From Larix kaempferi (lineage: Eukaryota; Streptophyta; Pinopsida; Pinales; Pinaceae), in the NCBI GenBank assembly GCA_027924585.1, contig BSBM01000386.1, positions 4,364,001 through 4,428,000 of the forward strand: 64,000 nucleotides of DNA, read 5' to 3'. Made by a program: the position numbers and the translations under genes. This document shows, one piece after another, positions 52,747-63,039 of the stretch; position 1 is the stretch's first letter; each line of letters begins with the position of its first letter. The notes beneath the pieces are model-generated. The model searched no databases, was not told the DNA's origin, and saw only the letters and a program-made list of their open reading frames with translations.

Positions 52747-55700
52747 TGCTCGCACTCTCTTTCAAAATAAGGGTTCTATGAGGGGGGGCCAAACAACTTT
52801 CCCTCAAAAGGTTAGTCGCCACACTAAAACCTAAGATACTTTTATTTCAAGAAACAATGATGGAGGGCCACAAAGAAGTAGAAGTGATAAGTGGCCTTTT
52901 TAAAGACTGGAAATTGGAAGCAATAGATGTAGAAGGTCACTTCGGGGATTTAATTTCCGCATGGATCCCAGAACTGAGTCTCATCTACTATGCTTCATAC
53001 AATTCGTCTCTCAACAGAATTGGAGATTCCAAATCTAAACTTGAAACTTTCCTTCCTCAACGTCTACGCGCCCTTCCATGGGAGAATTGTTTTTTGGGAA
53101 TCCTTGTGCATTTCTGGTGCTATGGATTCTCCCAACCTTATTATAGCTAGTGACCTCAATCTAACCCTAAGAACTGGATAATTCTAGGGAAAAAATACTT
53201 GTTATGACTCGCTTTTCCCCTTTTTCATTAATTTGTTTGAAGGAAAGAATTTGGTGGACATACAACCGATAAAACTTGAACCAACCTGGAGGAATAAGCG
53301 AGGAGGAGACCAGGAAATCTCCAAAATATTGGATAGATTTATGATCATAGATGATCTCCTCCACCTTCGGTTAATCTTCCGCTCTTCGGTGGAAACTGGG
53401 GGGGTCTCTGATCATAGACCAATCTCTCTATCCATTTCCATACCTAAGAAGAAACCCCCTGCTCCATTTAAATTCAATCCTTCTTGGATAGATAATATGG
53501 AATACCATAATCTAGTTAAAGAAAATTGGAGGTCGTTACTCCACTCTCCGTCTACATCTTTCATGCAACCATTTGCAAATAATCTATCACAGATTAAACA
53601 TCTCTCCAAAGAATGGGGCAGAAAACAAGAAGCTATTCCACAGAAAGAGCTCAAGGAGATTGAATCCAATTTACAAAATCTTTACAACACTTTCTCATAT
53701 GGAACCTTCTCAAATGAGTATCTACTCTCCTTGAAGAACTTGGAAGGAAAAAGAGCCTCTCTTTTGGAAAAGGAAGAACTTTTATGGCGATTAAAGAGAA
53801 GAGATTTATGGATAAACGAAGGTGACAAGAACACCGAATTCTTTCATTGGTACGAAAATCATAGAAGGAATATCAACACAATCATAGAAATCAAAGATGA
53901 TCAAGGAAATAGTGCTCTTTCTTTTCAGGATAAGGTTAACACAACAGAGGATCATTTCAAGTCTAGATTCACAGCCCCCACAAATTTCCCTATTGCAGAG
54001 ATTCTAGAGGTAATAATTTTTTTTCCCAGACTAATCACTGATGAAATGGATGAAAATATAACTAAGGAAGTAACTGAGGAAGATATAAGTGCAGTCCTCC
54101 ATTCTTTCCAGAAAGGTAAGATCCCCGGGCCAGATGGGTTCACTGTGGAATTTTTCATAGGACTCTATGATCTTTTGAAGGAGGATCTTCTCAAGGTAGT
54201 CAAGGAATCACAAAGATCTGGGAAATGTTTGGGTTCTTTTAACTCAACTTTCATCACTCTAATTCCCAAGAAGCAGAAATATGAATCCTTTGAATATTTC
54301 AGACCAATAACCTGTTGCAATATGATCTACAAAGTAATTTCAAAAGTAATTGCTCAAAGGCTAAAACCTATCCTCAATGAGGTAGTCACAGAAGAGGAAT
54401 TTGAGTTTCCGTTCAATAGGAAAATCCACGATGCTGTTTCACTTGCTCAGGAAACCATCCACACTATCAAGAAGGAAAAACTTATTGCTTTCACTTTAAA
54501 GCTAGATCTTTCCAAGGCATACGACAGAGTAAATTGGACCTTCCTACAATTATTGTTGATTCAAAAAGGAATTCCTCTAATAGTAGTGGACTAGATTATG
54601 GGTTGTATTCACTCAGCATCCTTTGATGTACAAATTAATGGATCACCCTCTCATTTCTTCCGTCCAACTCAAGGCATCCGACAAGGATGTCCCCTGTCTC
54701 CTTTTATTTTTCTCTTAGTAGCAGATGCTCTGAGCCGTCTAATACACAAAGCAAGACAAGATGGATTGATAAAAGGAACCAGTACCTATAATACAGTAAC
54801 ATTAACTCATACCTTGTTTGTCGATGACGTCCTTCTCATGGGGGAAGGGACTTACAGAAACATCCTAGAGTTTACAAAAATATTGGACTCCTATAAAATG
54901 GCCATAGGAGTGGTCATCAACACAGAGAAGTCTAAATTGGTTTTCAACAACCTCTCCGAGGAAACAAAATCCATTATGGAGAGGTATTTCCCCTTCTCTA
55001 TTTCCCCAATATCAAAAGGTCTTAAATACTTATGGTTTTTACTCAAACCTAATGCTTACTCATTTCAAGACTGGCTTTGGTTGTACAAAAAAATTGAAAC
55101 TCGAATCACACACTGGGCCAATAGTTTTTCATCTAGAGGAGGTAGATTGGTATTGCTTAAAGTTGTAATCCAAAGCATTCCTGTCTATTGGGCATCGATT
55201 GCATACATTTCTAAAGGAATTCTAGTTAAAATAAGGAAGAAATGTTTCTAATTTCTCTGGACAGCAAGTAGGCAAAAATATGGTATTCCACTGGTCAAAT
55301 GGTCGACACTCTCTATGCCAAAATCAATGGGTGGATGGGGGATAGAAAATACTGATCTATTTTCTAAATCATTAGCGGAAAAAACACTATGGAGATTAGC
55401 AGAATCCCCCAATTCTCTATGGGGTGGAACAATGACCTCAAAATACTGTCATCCCCACTCAATAGTAGACTGGTTCAGGAAACCCGTCAAAAGCTTAAAA
55501 AATTGCTCTACTGGATGGAAAGAGTTGGTCCTTGCATTTCCATTGATTGGAAATTGGGTGGCATGGAGAATAGGAGATGGTCGCAGTGTGCGAGTTGGAG
55601 AAGATCCTTGGTCTGGTGCAAGTGAATATTACAGGATCCTTTCAGAGTTAATCATAGAACTAAATTCCAAAAACATTCAGACTCTGGGCAATGCCCAAGC

Positions 55701-56885
55701 TGAGCAGGAAGAATCAATGAATATAGGTAGATGGAAATCAATTATGCAGCTAGGATTAACAGATGAAAAAGCAGAATCTTGGGACCATTACATAATAACC
55801 CTTAATAGATCCTTCATTTTTCTCAGGGAAGGAGAACCAGATAAACTAACATGGATTAAGAACAACAAAGACGGGATTTTCTCTGCAAAGATATGATATG
55901 AAAAAACCATCAACACTCACCCGACAGGTGAACCTCAATCATGGTGGGACAAAATATGGAAAATCACGGCTCCACCAAAATCCATAATTACTCTCTGGAT
56001 GGCTCTAAATAACAAACTCCTCACCTGGAACAACCTTCAAAAAACAGGATTTAAAGGCCCTAGTAACTGTGTACTCTGTAATTGTGTTGAGGAATCGATC
56101 CCTCACCTCTTTTTCTCTTGTCCCTTTGCAGGACATGTCTGGGAAAGAGCAACCAGGAGCTTGAATATTTTAATGCCTCTGCAAACAAATTCGCTGGAAT
56201 AAAATGTGAATGGATGGTGGAAAGATCGCAAGGTATGTTTATTTAAAGCTTTTCTTGCACTTTTCGTTTATTCAATATGGGAGGTTCGTAACAAGGAGAT
56301 ATTCCAAAACAAACATACTACTCCAGACGTTACAGCCTTGATTCTCATGTAGAAAAAAATAGAACACAAATCCAAGCCAATAGAAAAATCTCAAAGGATT
56401 ATATCGTGTCTAGAGATCAATAAAGAACATCCTTGGGATTTTTTCGAAGGGGCAAGTCAAGGAGAACCCCCCTTGGAGGTGCATGAGGAATTATCTATCT
56501 CTCTTATAGCTGAAAATGGAAAATCAAATACGCCCATGGACACGCTTCCAACAACAAAGCTGATCTTGCAACACTATGGGTATTCTTACAGACTGCTTTA
56601 GAAAAAAATTTGAAGAACCTGCAACTCTTCGGAGAGTCCAAAATGGTCATCGATTGGGTAAATGGAAGGATCCAAATCCATGCTCTGCATCTGCCGCATC
56701 TTTTACTTTCCATACAAGATCTGCTTTAAACCTTTGATCAATTCAATTTCACACATATATACCAAGAACTTAACTCAAAAGCAAACAAGCTGTCAAAGCT
56801 TGCTCTAGGACTTCCTCCTGGTCTCTTATACGTGGAAGGGAAAACCCATGATCAAGTTGATGAACATTATGTACAAATGATATAG
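52746..56885 (+). pseudogene. LINE-2 ORF2, longest surviving RT frame (copy B)
   Basis: ATG 52746 overlaps the ORF1 stop. One frame of 453 codons (53233-54594) spans the end of the endonuclease (DHRPISLSI), the linker, IPGPDGFTVEFF, FRPITCCNMIYKVISK and LDLSKAYDRVNWTF. Copy A breaks the same stretch by TAG 14946 and a frameshift near 15515. After TAG 54592 the frame resumes for 217 codons with GIRQGCPLSPFIFLL and FVDDVLLMG, then zf-RVT (~56070) and RNase H (FGESKMVIDWVNGRI-type, ~56630). A TAA at ~56728 precedes the last block ending at TAG 56883. Confidence 0.85.
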
Positions 56886-57085
56886 TGTAAAGAACAAAAT
56901 AAGTGATGATCTTTTTGATATAGTGTAAAGAACAGAATAGATGATGATCTTTTTGTATACAGGATGGCAACCAGAATTAGCCATGAATGTAACACAGTCT
57001 ATGTAATTCTATTGATATATAACAAAGTCCTTTGAGGACAGTTTACGATCACTCTTTATTTAGAGTGATAGATATTTTCCATTTG

Positions 57086-57088
<3 letters not shown>

Positions 57089-57122
<34 letters not shown>
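57089..57122. repeat. (TA)n microsatellite at LINE-2 3' end
   Basis: Seventeen consecutive TA units directly after TTTGGA. LINE-2 is thus bordered by TA tracts on both sides (12194-12206 type and here). Confidence 0.95.
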
Positions 57123-57124
<2 letters not shown>

Positions 57125-58386
57125 CATTTATATCTATTCTTTATGTTCATTTGATTGATATATTTTTTTTAGTTAATGTAATTCTATAATTGGAAAAATG
57201 AAAAAAAAAATCCCTCATTTTCAAAAACATATTTGCACCTATGTTTCCAAACAACAAACAAGAATGAAATACTCAAACCTTGTTGCACACTATTGCATGC
57301 TTAGATAGGACCAAAGATCTAGAATTTATTAGCAAAACTCCTCTCTAATGTAACCTCCCCTTCAAAATAGTAGCATGCTCAAATAAACCAATTTTTTAGC
57401 CAATATCTCAAAAAATAAAAACCTAAAAGGAGGTGCTTCACCGTCGAACAAAAAACATTCACCTCAAGAAATATTGCATCTCAGTACACCTTATGTAAAA
57501 TACCCCAGAAAAAAATGGTTATGTTGTTAGTAGTCATCCTTGTCACATTGTAAGAAAGAAGATAAATATTTGGTCAATTAACAAAGGGCATTCTTGAATA
57601 CTGGACCTATTTCTCAATGCTACATTACCCTAGGAAATGACACCCTTATCTAGGGAACAAACCAAGCTTCCTTGAATGACTTTACTCATGGAGTAAGACT
57701 CACATCCTTGCAAGGCTTGTCAATAGGAGTAGGAGATGAAGCCCCCTTCCTCTTGTTGGACATAACCTACAAACTTCCATAAAAAACCAGGCTTGCTCAC
57801 CTCATCTCATAGTTGTTGAGCTTTGGCGAGGTGTGAATAATGATGGGTATAATATTCACACACTCCAAAAAAGGAGCACATAGCGTTGGTCTATAATTGA
57901 GGATTATTCCCCTTCTTGGTGAGTTAATTAGGATATTAATTTGTGGGGTTTGGGTCACCTCCAATATTATAAAAAAGGCTAGGGGTTTGTCCCCCACCTT
58001 CGACGTCATGGTTTCTTCTTTGTTCTTCTCCTTGTTCTTTTTCTTAGTACGTTTAGGCTATGTAGTTTATTTATTGGGCATAGGCTGAGTGAGTGTGTTC
58101 TACTGAGCATGAGAATACTCTTGTTGAAAAGGGGGATCTTGAGTATGGGTCTAGAGTGGAGGTCATAACAATGGGCCAAGGAATTGATTTTTAAGGGTTG
58201 GCATCCATTGGGGTCACATTTAGATGTTAACATCACTTCTTTCCAGGTTGGTTCTTGAAATATCTTTTACCTACCATACCTAAGGATGTTGTTTCTTAAT
58301 AGTCATAAAACAAAGATTAATCTATTTTAAAGGTTCAACAATATGATTTGACCTATGTTGAATTTTGGTATTTGTATTCTATCATT

Positions 58387-58690
58387 GCACCGAGAGGATC
58401 AAGGTGCTCTACAACCCAGTATTGGGGAGGTGTTGTAACGTTCGTTCCTAAAAGAAAATTAATAAAATTCATGTCGGCTCATAAAATAAAAAATTATGGA
58501 AAGTATTTAAAAAAATCCATGTTGGCTCATAAAATAAAATATTATGAAAAGTAATTAAAAAATCGATGTTCGTCTATAAAATAAAAACTTAAAATTTAAA
58601 CTGGATCTATCAATCAAGAGAGATCAAATTTCTTGAGTTTAATTTTTATTTTTTAAATTACACCTCAAGAAATTGGATCCCTCTCGGTGC
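58387..58690. repeat. Inverted-repeat pair, possible MITE-like element
   Basis: GCACCGAGAGGATC at 58387-58400 and GGATCCCTCTCGGTGC at 58675-58690 are inverted copies. With imperfect extension (TCTATCA.. side) the arms reach ~27 bp. A third related block, GATCTATCAATCAAGAGAGA, lies inside at ~58600 and forms a second hairpin with the right arm (AAATTTCTTGAG against its complement). No clear target duplication was found. Confidence 0.45.
58470..58590. repeat. 48-bp minisatellite, ~2.5 units
   Basis: CATGT(C/T)GGCTCATAAAATAA recurs at 58470 and 58518, with a degenerate start at 58565 (GATGTTCGTCTATAAAATAA). Confidence 0.75.
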
Positions 58691-59908
58691 TTGATAGATC
58701 TGAGTTTAAAATGGATTTATGCTGGTATAAGATTCACCCCATAGTGAATCATAATGTATAGACCAGTCATGGGCCTCCCATTTCATAGATGGAATTATTG
58801 GTATAGTGGCATCTACCTCTATTCCATACAATGAAATTCCCCTTTCCATGTGAAATTTTCTATATGTTAATTCCCTTAGTGGTGAGTTGAATTCTCTAAT
58901 TAGGTGAAAACACAAGGGTGAGTGCAAGCTAATGAGGGTCACTTTTGGTGTGTTAGATGTAATAGAAAACTGAAAAATCACGCATCCCTCAACTTACTTG
59001 GATTTTTTGAGATACTTACATAATATATCTTGCATTGAGTAAAAAGGATGAAATGTAGGAAATTGAATCATGTTTCCGAATATATAAGTATTATGTATTG
59101 AAAATTTACATAACTATGCCAAATTTCATCTTTTCTAACATTTACTTTTTATTTTTTGGCAAATGATAAGGTATATGTTTTTGTGGGTGTAGCCTTCAAG
59201 TGACTAAATGATAGTTTCTGACTACAAAAATTGGTATACATGTAGAGAACACATATAACTAGTGTAGTACTATTTTTCCAAAATTAAATGTTTAATTTTT
59301 ATTTTTTTTAATTATCTAAGTGATCAAACCTCGAGAACAATACGTCAAATGTGGGTGCAACATTTGAAGGTCTTAATGAAATCATTTCAACTTGGATTTT
59401 TTATAGCATGTAGAGGTCGGTGACTACTAATGCAGCATACAATGTGTTTTTAAATGGTTGTGAAATGAAAAAGTTATGGAAGAAACACTAACAACTTGTT
59501 TTTTGACTTGAGTGATGATACAAGAAAATTAGGAAAAAATAGAAAAAATCAATATATATATATATATATATATAATTACATATTTGGAATCTGCATAAAA
59601 AATGATATCTATGCCTAAAATTTTGTCAAAAATGGTTGGGTATGTCATGCTATAAGGAGTGGTGAAAGATGGGCATATTCAGAAAAATGGTGGAAATGCC
59701 CAATTAGCTATGGTTTAGCACATTCCATAGCACAAGTTTGGTAAGTTTGAACCAACCACATAGGATCGTGGATGACGTGAGCGCATGAGGAGGCATGTTT
59801 TAGGTGCTAAGGAATGCTCGTGCGTTATGTTTAAATTTAGTCTTTTGTGCGCTTGGTGTCAGAAGAAATGCTCGAGCATTTTTGTATCTCCAAAATGCTT
59901 GCGTGTTA

Positions 59909-59967
59909 TTATTTACATAATGCTAGAGTTGTATTATTTACATAACTCTCAAGCATTATGTAAATAA
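59909..59967. repeat. Hairpin with ~22-bp arms
   Basis: Left arm 59909-59930 (TTATTTACATAATGCTAGAG..) pairs with right arm 59944-59967 (..CTCTCAAGCATTATGTAAAT) around a 13-bp loop. A flanking GCTTGAGCATT continues the motif. Confidence 0.8.
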
Positions 59968-60114
59968 CAACGCTTGAGCATTGTGAACCACATAAATGAT
60001 GTGTTTTAAGTGTTGAATGGAGATAAAGGGTGTGAGAGAGAGAGAAGGGATACGAGAGGGGGGGCAAGGAACAAAAATTTAAGGAGTTGGAGAGTGGAAT
60101 AACGAGGGAGGGAA

Positions 60115-60480
60115 ATTAAAGTCCTAAACCAATAATTCCTAAGTCCCAAACCCCCTAAATCCCTACACCCCTAAGCACCTAATCCCTTACCACTTTAACC
60201 CTTACTCCATTAATAGTCGATCCCTAATTCTCTTAATTGAACGCTAGTCCCTTAATTAAACCCTTATCTCCCCTCATCGTTGTCCTTATCCTCTAACTCC
60301 CTAATACCTTAATGCTATAACACCTAATCCTTTAATGCCTAACCTCTTAAAACCTAACCCCCAAAGGAGAAATCCCTAAATCCCTTTACCCATAAAGCCC
60401 CTAATTGCTAAACCCCTTAAGTCCTTTAATTGTTTACATCTAATCCTTTAACCATTAGCCGCTAAGCTCTAGTTTACCCT
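60115..60480. repeat. Degenerate telomere-like CCCTAA-rich block
   Basis: About 370 bp in which CCCTAA, CCTAAACC, ACCCCTAAG, CCCTAAATCC and CCTAATCC words follow one another every 6-15 bases, strand-biased (C on plus). It reads like an old (CCCTAAA)n array scrambled by point changes and small indels. It lies immediately left of a solo LTR. Confidence 0.55.
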
Positions 60481-60530
60481 ATAGAGGTAAAATAATTGTT
60501 GAACTCTACACTATGTTTGCATGTGAGACC

Positions 60531-61110
60531 TGTTGGTTGTGGAGCCAGATATTCGAGTCTCATAGATGATGATTCAATCGTGTTTGTACCCTAGGTTTGG
60601 TTATGATCCCGGCACGATCCCCAGGGGGTCCGGGGGAGTGGTTTCACTCCCCCAGCTAGGGGGCACGGGGGAAGCACCCTCGAGAAAGGGGGTTCGAGGG
60701 AAATTCCCCCGAGTTACGAGGGCAGAGCCCCTGAATGAAATTTTTGGGCTATTTCGCCAACAGATTTCGGGCCCATGGTTTTGGGTAACCCGTGGTATTT
60801 CCCATTGTATTTCCCATTTATACGAAAGACATTGTAACACATCTAGGGTTGATGTATTATGTATTATGCATTGTAGAGATCTCTGAGATGGGTAAAGAGA
60901 GACTGTGAAGAGGAAGTACAGCAGCTGTGCTGCAGGTTGTATCCATTCACTTTGTTGGACGGTATAATAATAAGGACTGGCAATTTCAGTGTGGACGTAT
61001 CCCATCTTGGGTGAACCACGATATATTCGTATCTCTCTTGTAATGTATCTGTGTGATTATATTTGCATTTATGTTTATTGTTATTGCTCTCCAATCCTGT
61101 TTTTCTAACA
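60531..61110 (+). mobile_element. Solo LTR of the 33244 Copia family
   Basis: 580 bp from TGTTGGTTGTGGAGCCAGAT to GTTTTTCTAACA, flanked by AGACC on both sides (60526-60530 and 61111-61115). The G-rich island is present in a third arrangement (CGGGGGAGTGGTTTCACTCC and others), and the TATA box is changed to TTTATACG. It represents LTR-LTR recombination of a former full element. Confidence 0.95.
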
Positions 61111-61115
61111 AGACC

Positions 61116-61646
61116 TCCCTTATGCTAGCATGCCCTGCCTTTGCTTGTGGGCTATGCATTTGCATAAGATCTCTATGCTTGATTGAGATCTCTCCCTTTG
61201 GATTGATCGCTCCTCTCTTGGCTTTGGCATTCTTGCTTTGGATTGTGCATTAGCCTCTAATATCTAATTTACCCGGGTGAGTGCACAAAGTTGAGGGACC
61301 TTTTAGATGCAATGGTAGATTCAAGAAACCCATTCAATTTCCATCAAATATAATTGACCCCGATCAATCCGGACCCTATCAAAACTAGTCCCTACATGCT
61401 TTTTAAAACATGTTTTATGCCTAAAATGGGTTGATCCTGTCATTTATTCCACGACAGTGACCGAGCAGGGACATCAATGAAATGAGTAGTGGTGAACACA
61501 TTTTGAAGTATAGAGCCCAAATCTTCGACCTTGGGCACCAATGTCTTCAAACTCGGGTATTTAAACCAAATTCCACCCTTCTAATTTCTATATTTTTTGT
61601 TTTTTCATGCCCTAAAATCAATTGAATAAGAAAAGAGAGGTTCAAC
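61116..61646. other. Spacer, no gene seen
   Basis: Contains the inverted 35-bp dispersed repeat at 61281-61315. Otherwise no supported feature. Confidence 0.5.
61281..61315. repeat. 35-bp dispersed repeat, instance 3 (inverted)
   Basis: Starts GTGCACAAAGTTGAGGGACC and continues TTTTAGATGCAATGG, the reverse complement of the repeat at 2301-2335 with one mismatch. It lies outside the segmental duplication, so it is an independent dispersed copy. Confidence 0.8.
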
Positions 61647-62111
61647 GAGGGAGACTTAGTATATGCACACATAAGAAAAGAGAGGTTCTCGACAGGAACA
61701 TACAACAAAATGAAGCTGAAGAAGATTGGACCAAGTAAGGTTCTGAAGAAGATTTCAGACAATGCTTATGTATTGGAGCTACGAAAGGAATTGAACATTT
61801 CTCCTATGTTCAAAGTATCATATCTCTACCAGTATGAAGAAGGTTCAACACGAAGCAACGTAGAAGTGTCGAACATCGACTGGACATGATAGATTCCAGG
61901 TCGACACAGAGAATATATTATTGAAGTCTTGGATGAGCGTGAATTCAGGCGCACAAGGAGTTCGTGGAAGAAAGAATAATTAGTTTGATGGAGGAATGAT
62001 GAGCTGAAGGAGGCGACATGGATATCAGCAGAAGAATATAGAGGAACGATGGAGAAGTCAAGTTATTTTTCACCTAGGGATACTGATGCAGGGGCATCGG
62101 GGCCTAGGCGA
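61647..62111 (+). pseudogene. Ty3/Gypsy integrase C-terminus with chromodomain, fragment
   Basis: Starting EGDLVYAHIRKERFSTGTYN, followed by KMKLKKIGPSKVLKKISDNA, YVLELRKELNISPMFKVSYL and YQYEEG, which are the GPY/F-type end of plant Gypsy integrase. It continues, after stops near 61889, with HREYIIEVLDEREFRRTRSS and WRNDELKEATWISAEEYRG, matching a chromodomain (EYLVKW..PLEEATWE pattern). Nothing upstream (protease, RT, integrase core) is present, so it is a truncated 3' relic. Confidence 0.8.
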
Positions 62112-63000
62112 AGAAGTCGAAGTTGATCGACAGAAGAAGGTTTACCAGGGGGTTTTCGATGACCACTGGTGTGAGAAGGATGGCAGTCGAAGATAGGTAG
62201 TCGAGTAGGAAACTGTCGAAGTATAGTCGACACATGTGTAAAATTCAAAAGTCGACGAAGTCAAAATTCGACAAGATAAGTCAAGGATCGACAAGGATAA
62301 GGTTAGTCGATGTGTCAAAGTGAGAACTAGTCGAAAGTGGATATCAGCAAGAACAACAACTGTAGTGAAGTCAAAGGGGAGTAGACGCCGAGAAGTGCAG
62401 AATTCAAGGAAACGAACATGCAATCATTGTGGGTTGTTGCGGAAGTTAATGGAAGTTAATGGAAGTTAAGAAGGTGCTTGAAACCATGCCAGATGTCACC
62501 ACAGTAGGAGGTTGTGTGGGACACAGAAAAATACATAAGAACATATCCAAGTTAACCCAATACATCGGATCACCAGCCTATATATATTTTTTACATATGG
62601 TTATGTAACTGCTTGTCAGCTTAACTAACCGACCTGACCTATACTGGTCAACACAATTGTCGACATGCTTTACAACTAGTCAGGTGGATGACCTAGTCGA
62701 CAGGTCAACTTAGGATCCTACAAAATCTCCCCCACCACAAAATATTTATTCGTACCGAAGAAATGAGGAGATGGAAAGATAATTGTGCAAAAAGATAAGT
62801 TTGGTGATCACATCGATGGCTGACTGGAACTGGCGACTGCTTGTTTCTGGACGCATACCTCGACAATGGCCTCGATTGAAATAGAGAGTTGATGTTGAAA
62901 ATATTCCCAAGTACGCAACATGTTTTGAATGGCAATTGTTTATGTGGTCAAGATTGACGATTTTTATATCTTGTCTTGGGTGGATGTATTTTGTAATTTT
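62112..63000. other. GTCGA-rich stretch and spacer
   Basis: From ~62095 to 62340 the words GTCGA/TCGAC recur a dozen times or more (AAGTCGAAG, GTAGTCGAG, AGTCGACAC, AGTCGACGAAG). They may be the 3' part of the Gypsy relic or a decayed short repeat. After 62700 no feature is supported. GTTAATGGAAGTTAATGGAA near 62445 is a small tandem repeat. Confidence 0.4.
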
Positions 63001-63039
63001 ATTAGGTCGCAGCAAAAAATGTGGATCTTGTCATCGACA

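Larger units (their letters stand above)
38793..56508. repeat. Segmental duplication, copy B (direct)
   Basis: Second copy of the 1-17734 segment. It preserves LINE-2 beyond the point where copy A stops: sequence after 56508 continues the RNase H coding region to the LINE 3' end near 57088, so copy B shows the ancestral arrangement on this side. On its left it abuts the intron/exon sequence of the broken minus-strand gene (38446-38728). Whether that gene also lies left of copy A cannot be seen. Confidence 0.97.
51015..57088 (+). mobile_element. Plant L1-type LINE-2, complete 3' end (copy B)
   Basis: Duplicate of the LINE-2 at 12221-17734, continuing ~580 bp further through RNase H and a 3' UTR that ends TTTTCCATTTGGAATATATA, like the LINE-1 end TTTTCCTTTGGAAAA. 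It is followed by a long (TA)n. A ~21-bp stretch near 52600 present in copy A is deleted here. Confidence 0.9.
57123..60114. other. AT-rich intergenic region
   Basis: No convincing gene. It holds an inverted-repeat element candidate (58387-58690), a short minisatellite (58470-58590), a (TA)n run near 59552-59572, the hairpin at 59909-59967, and GCTCGAGCATT-like words near 59868 that echo the palindromes at 1945-2190. Confidence 0.5.
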
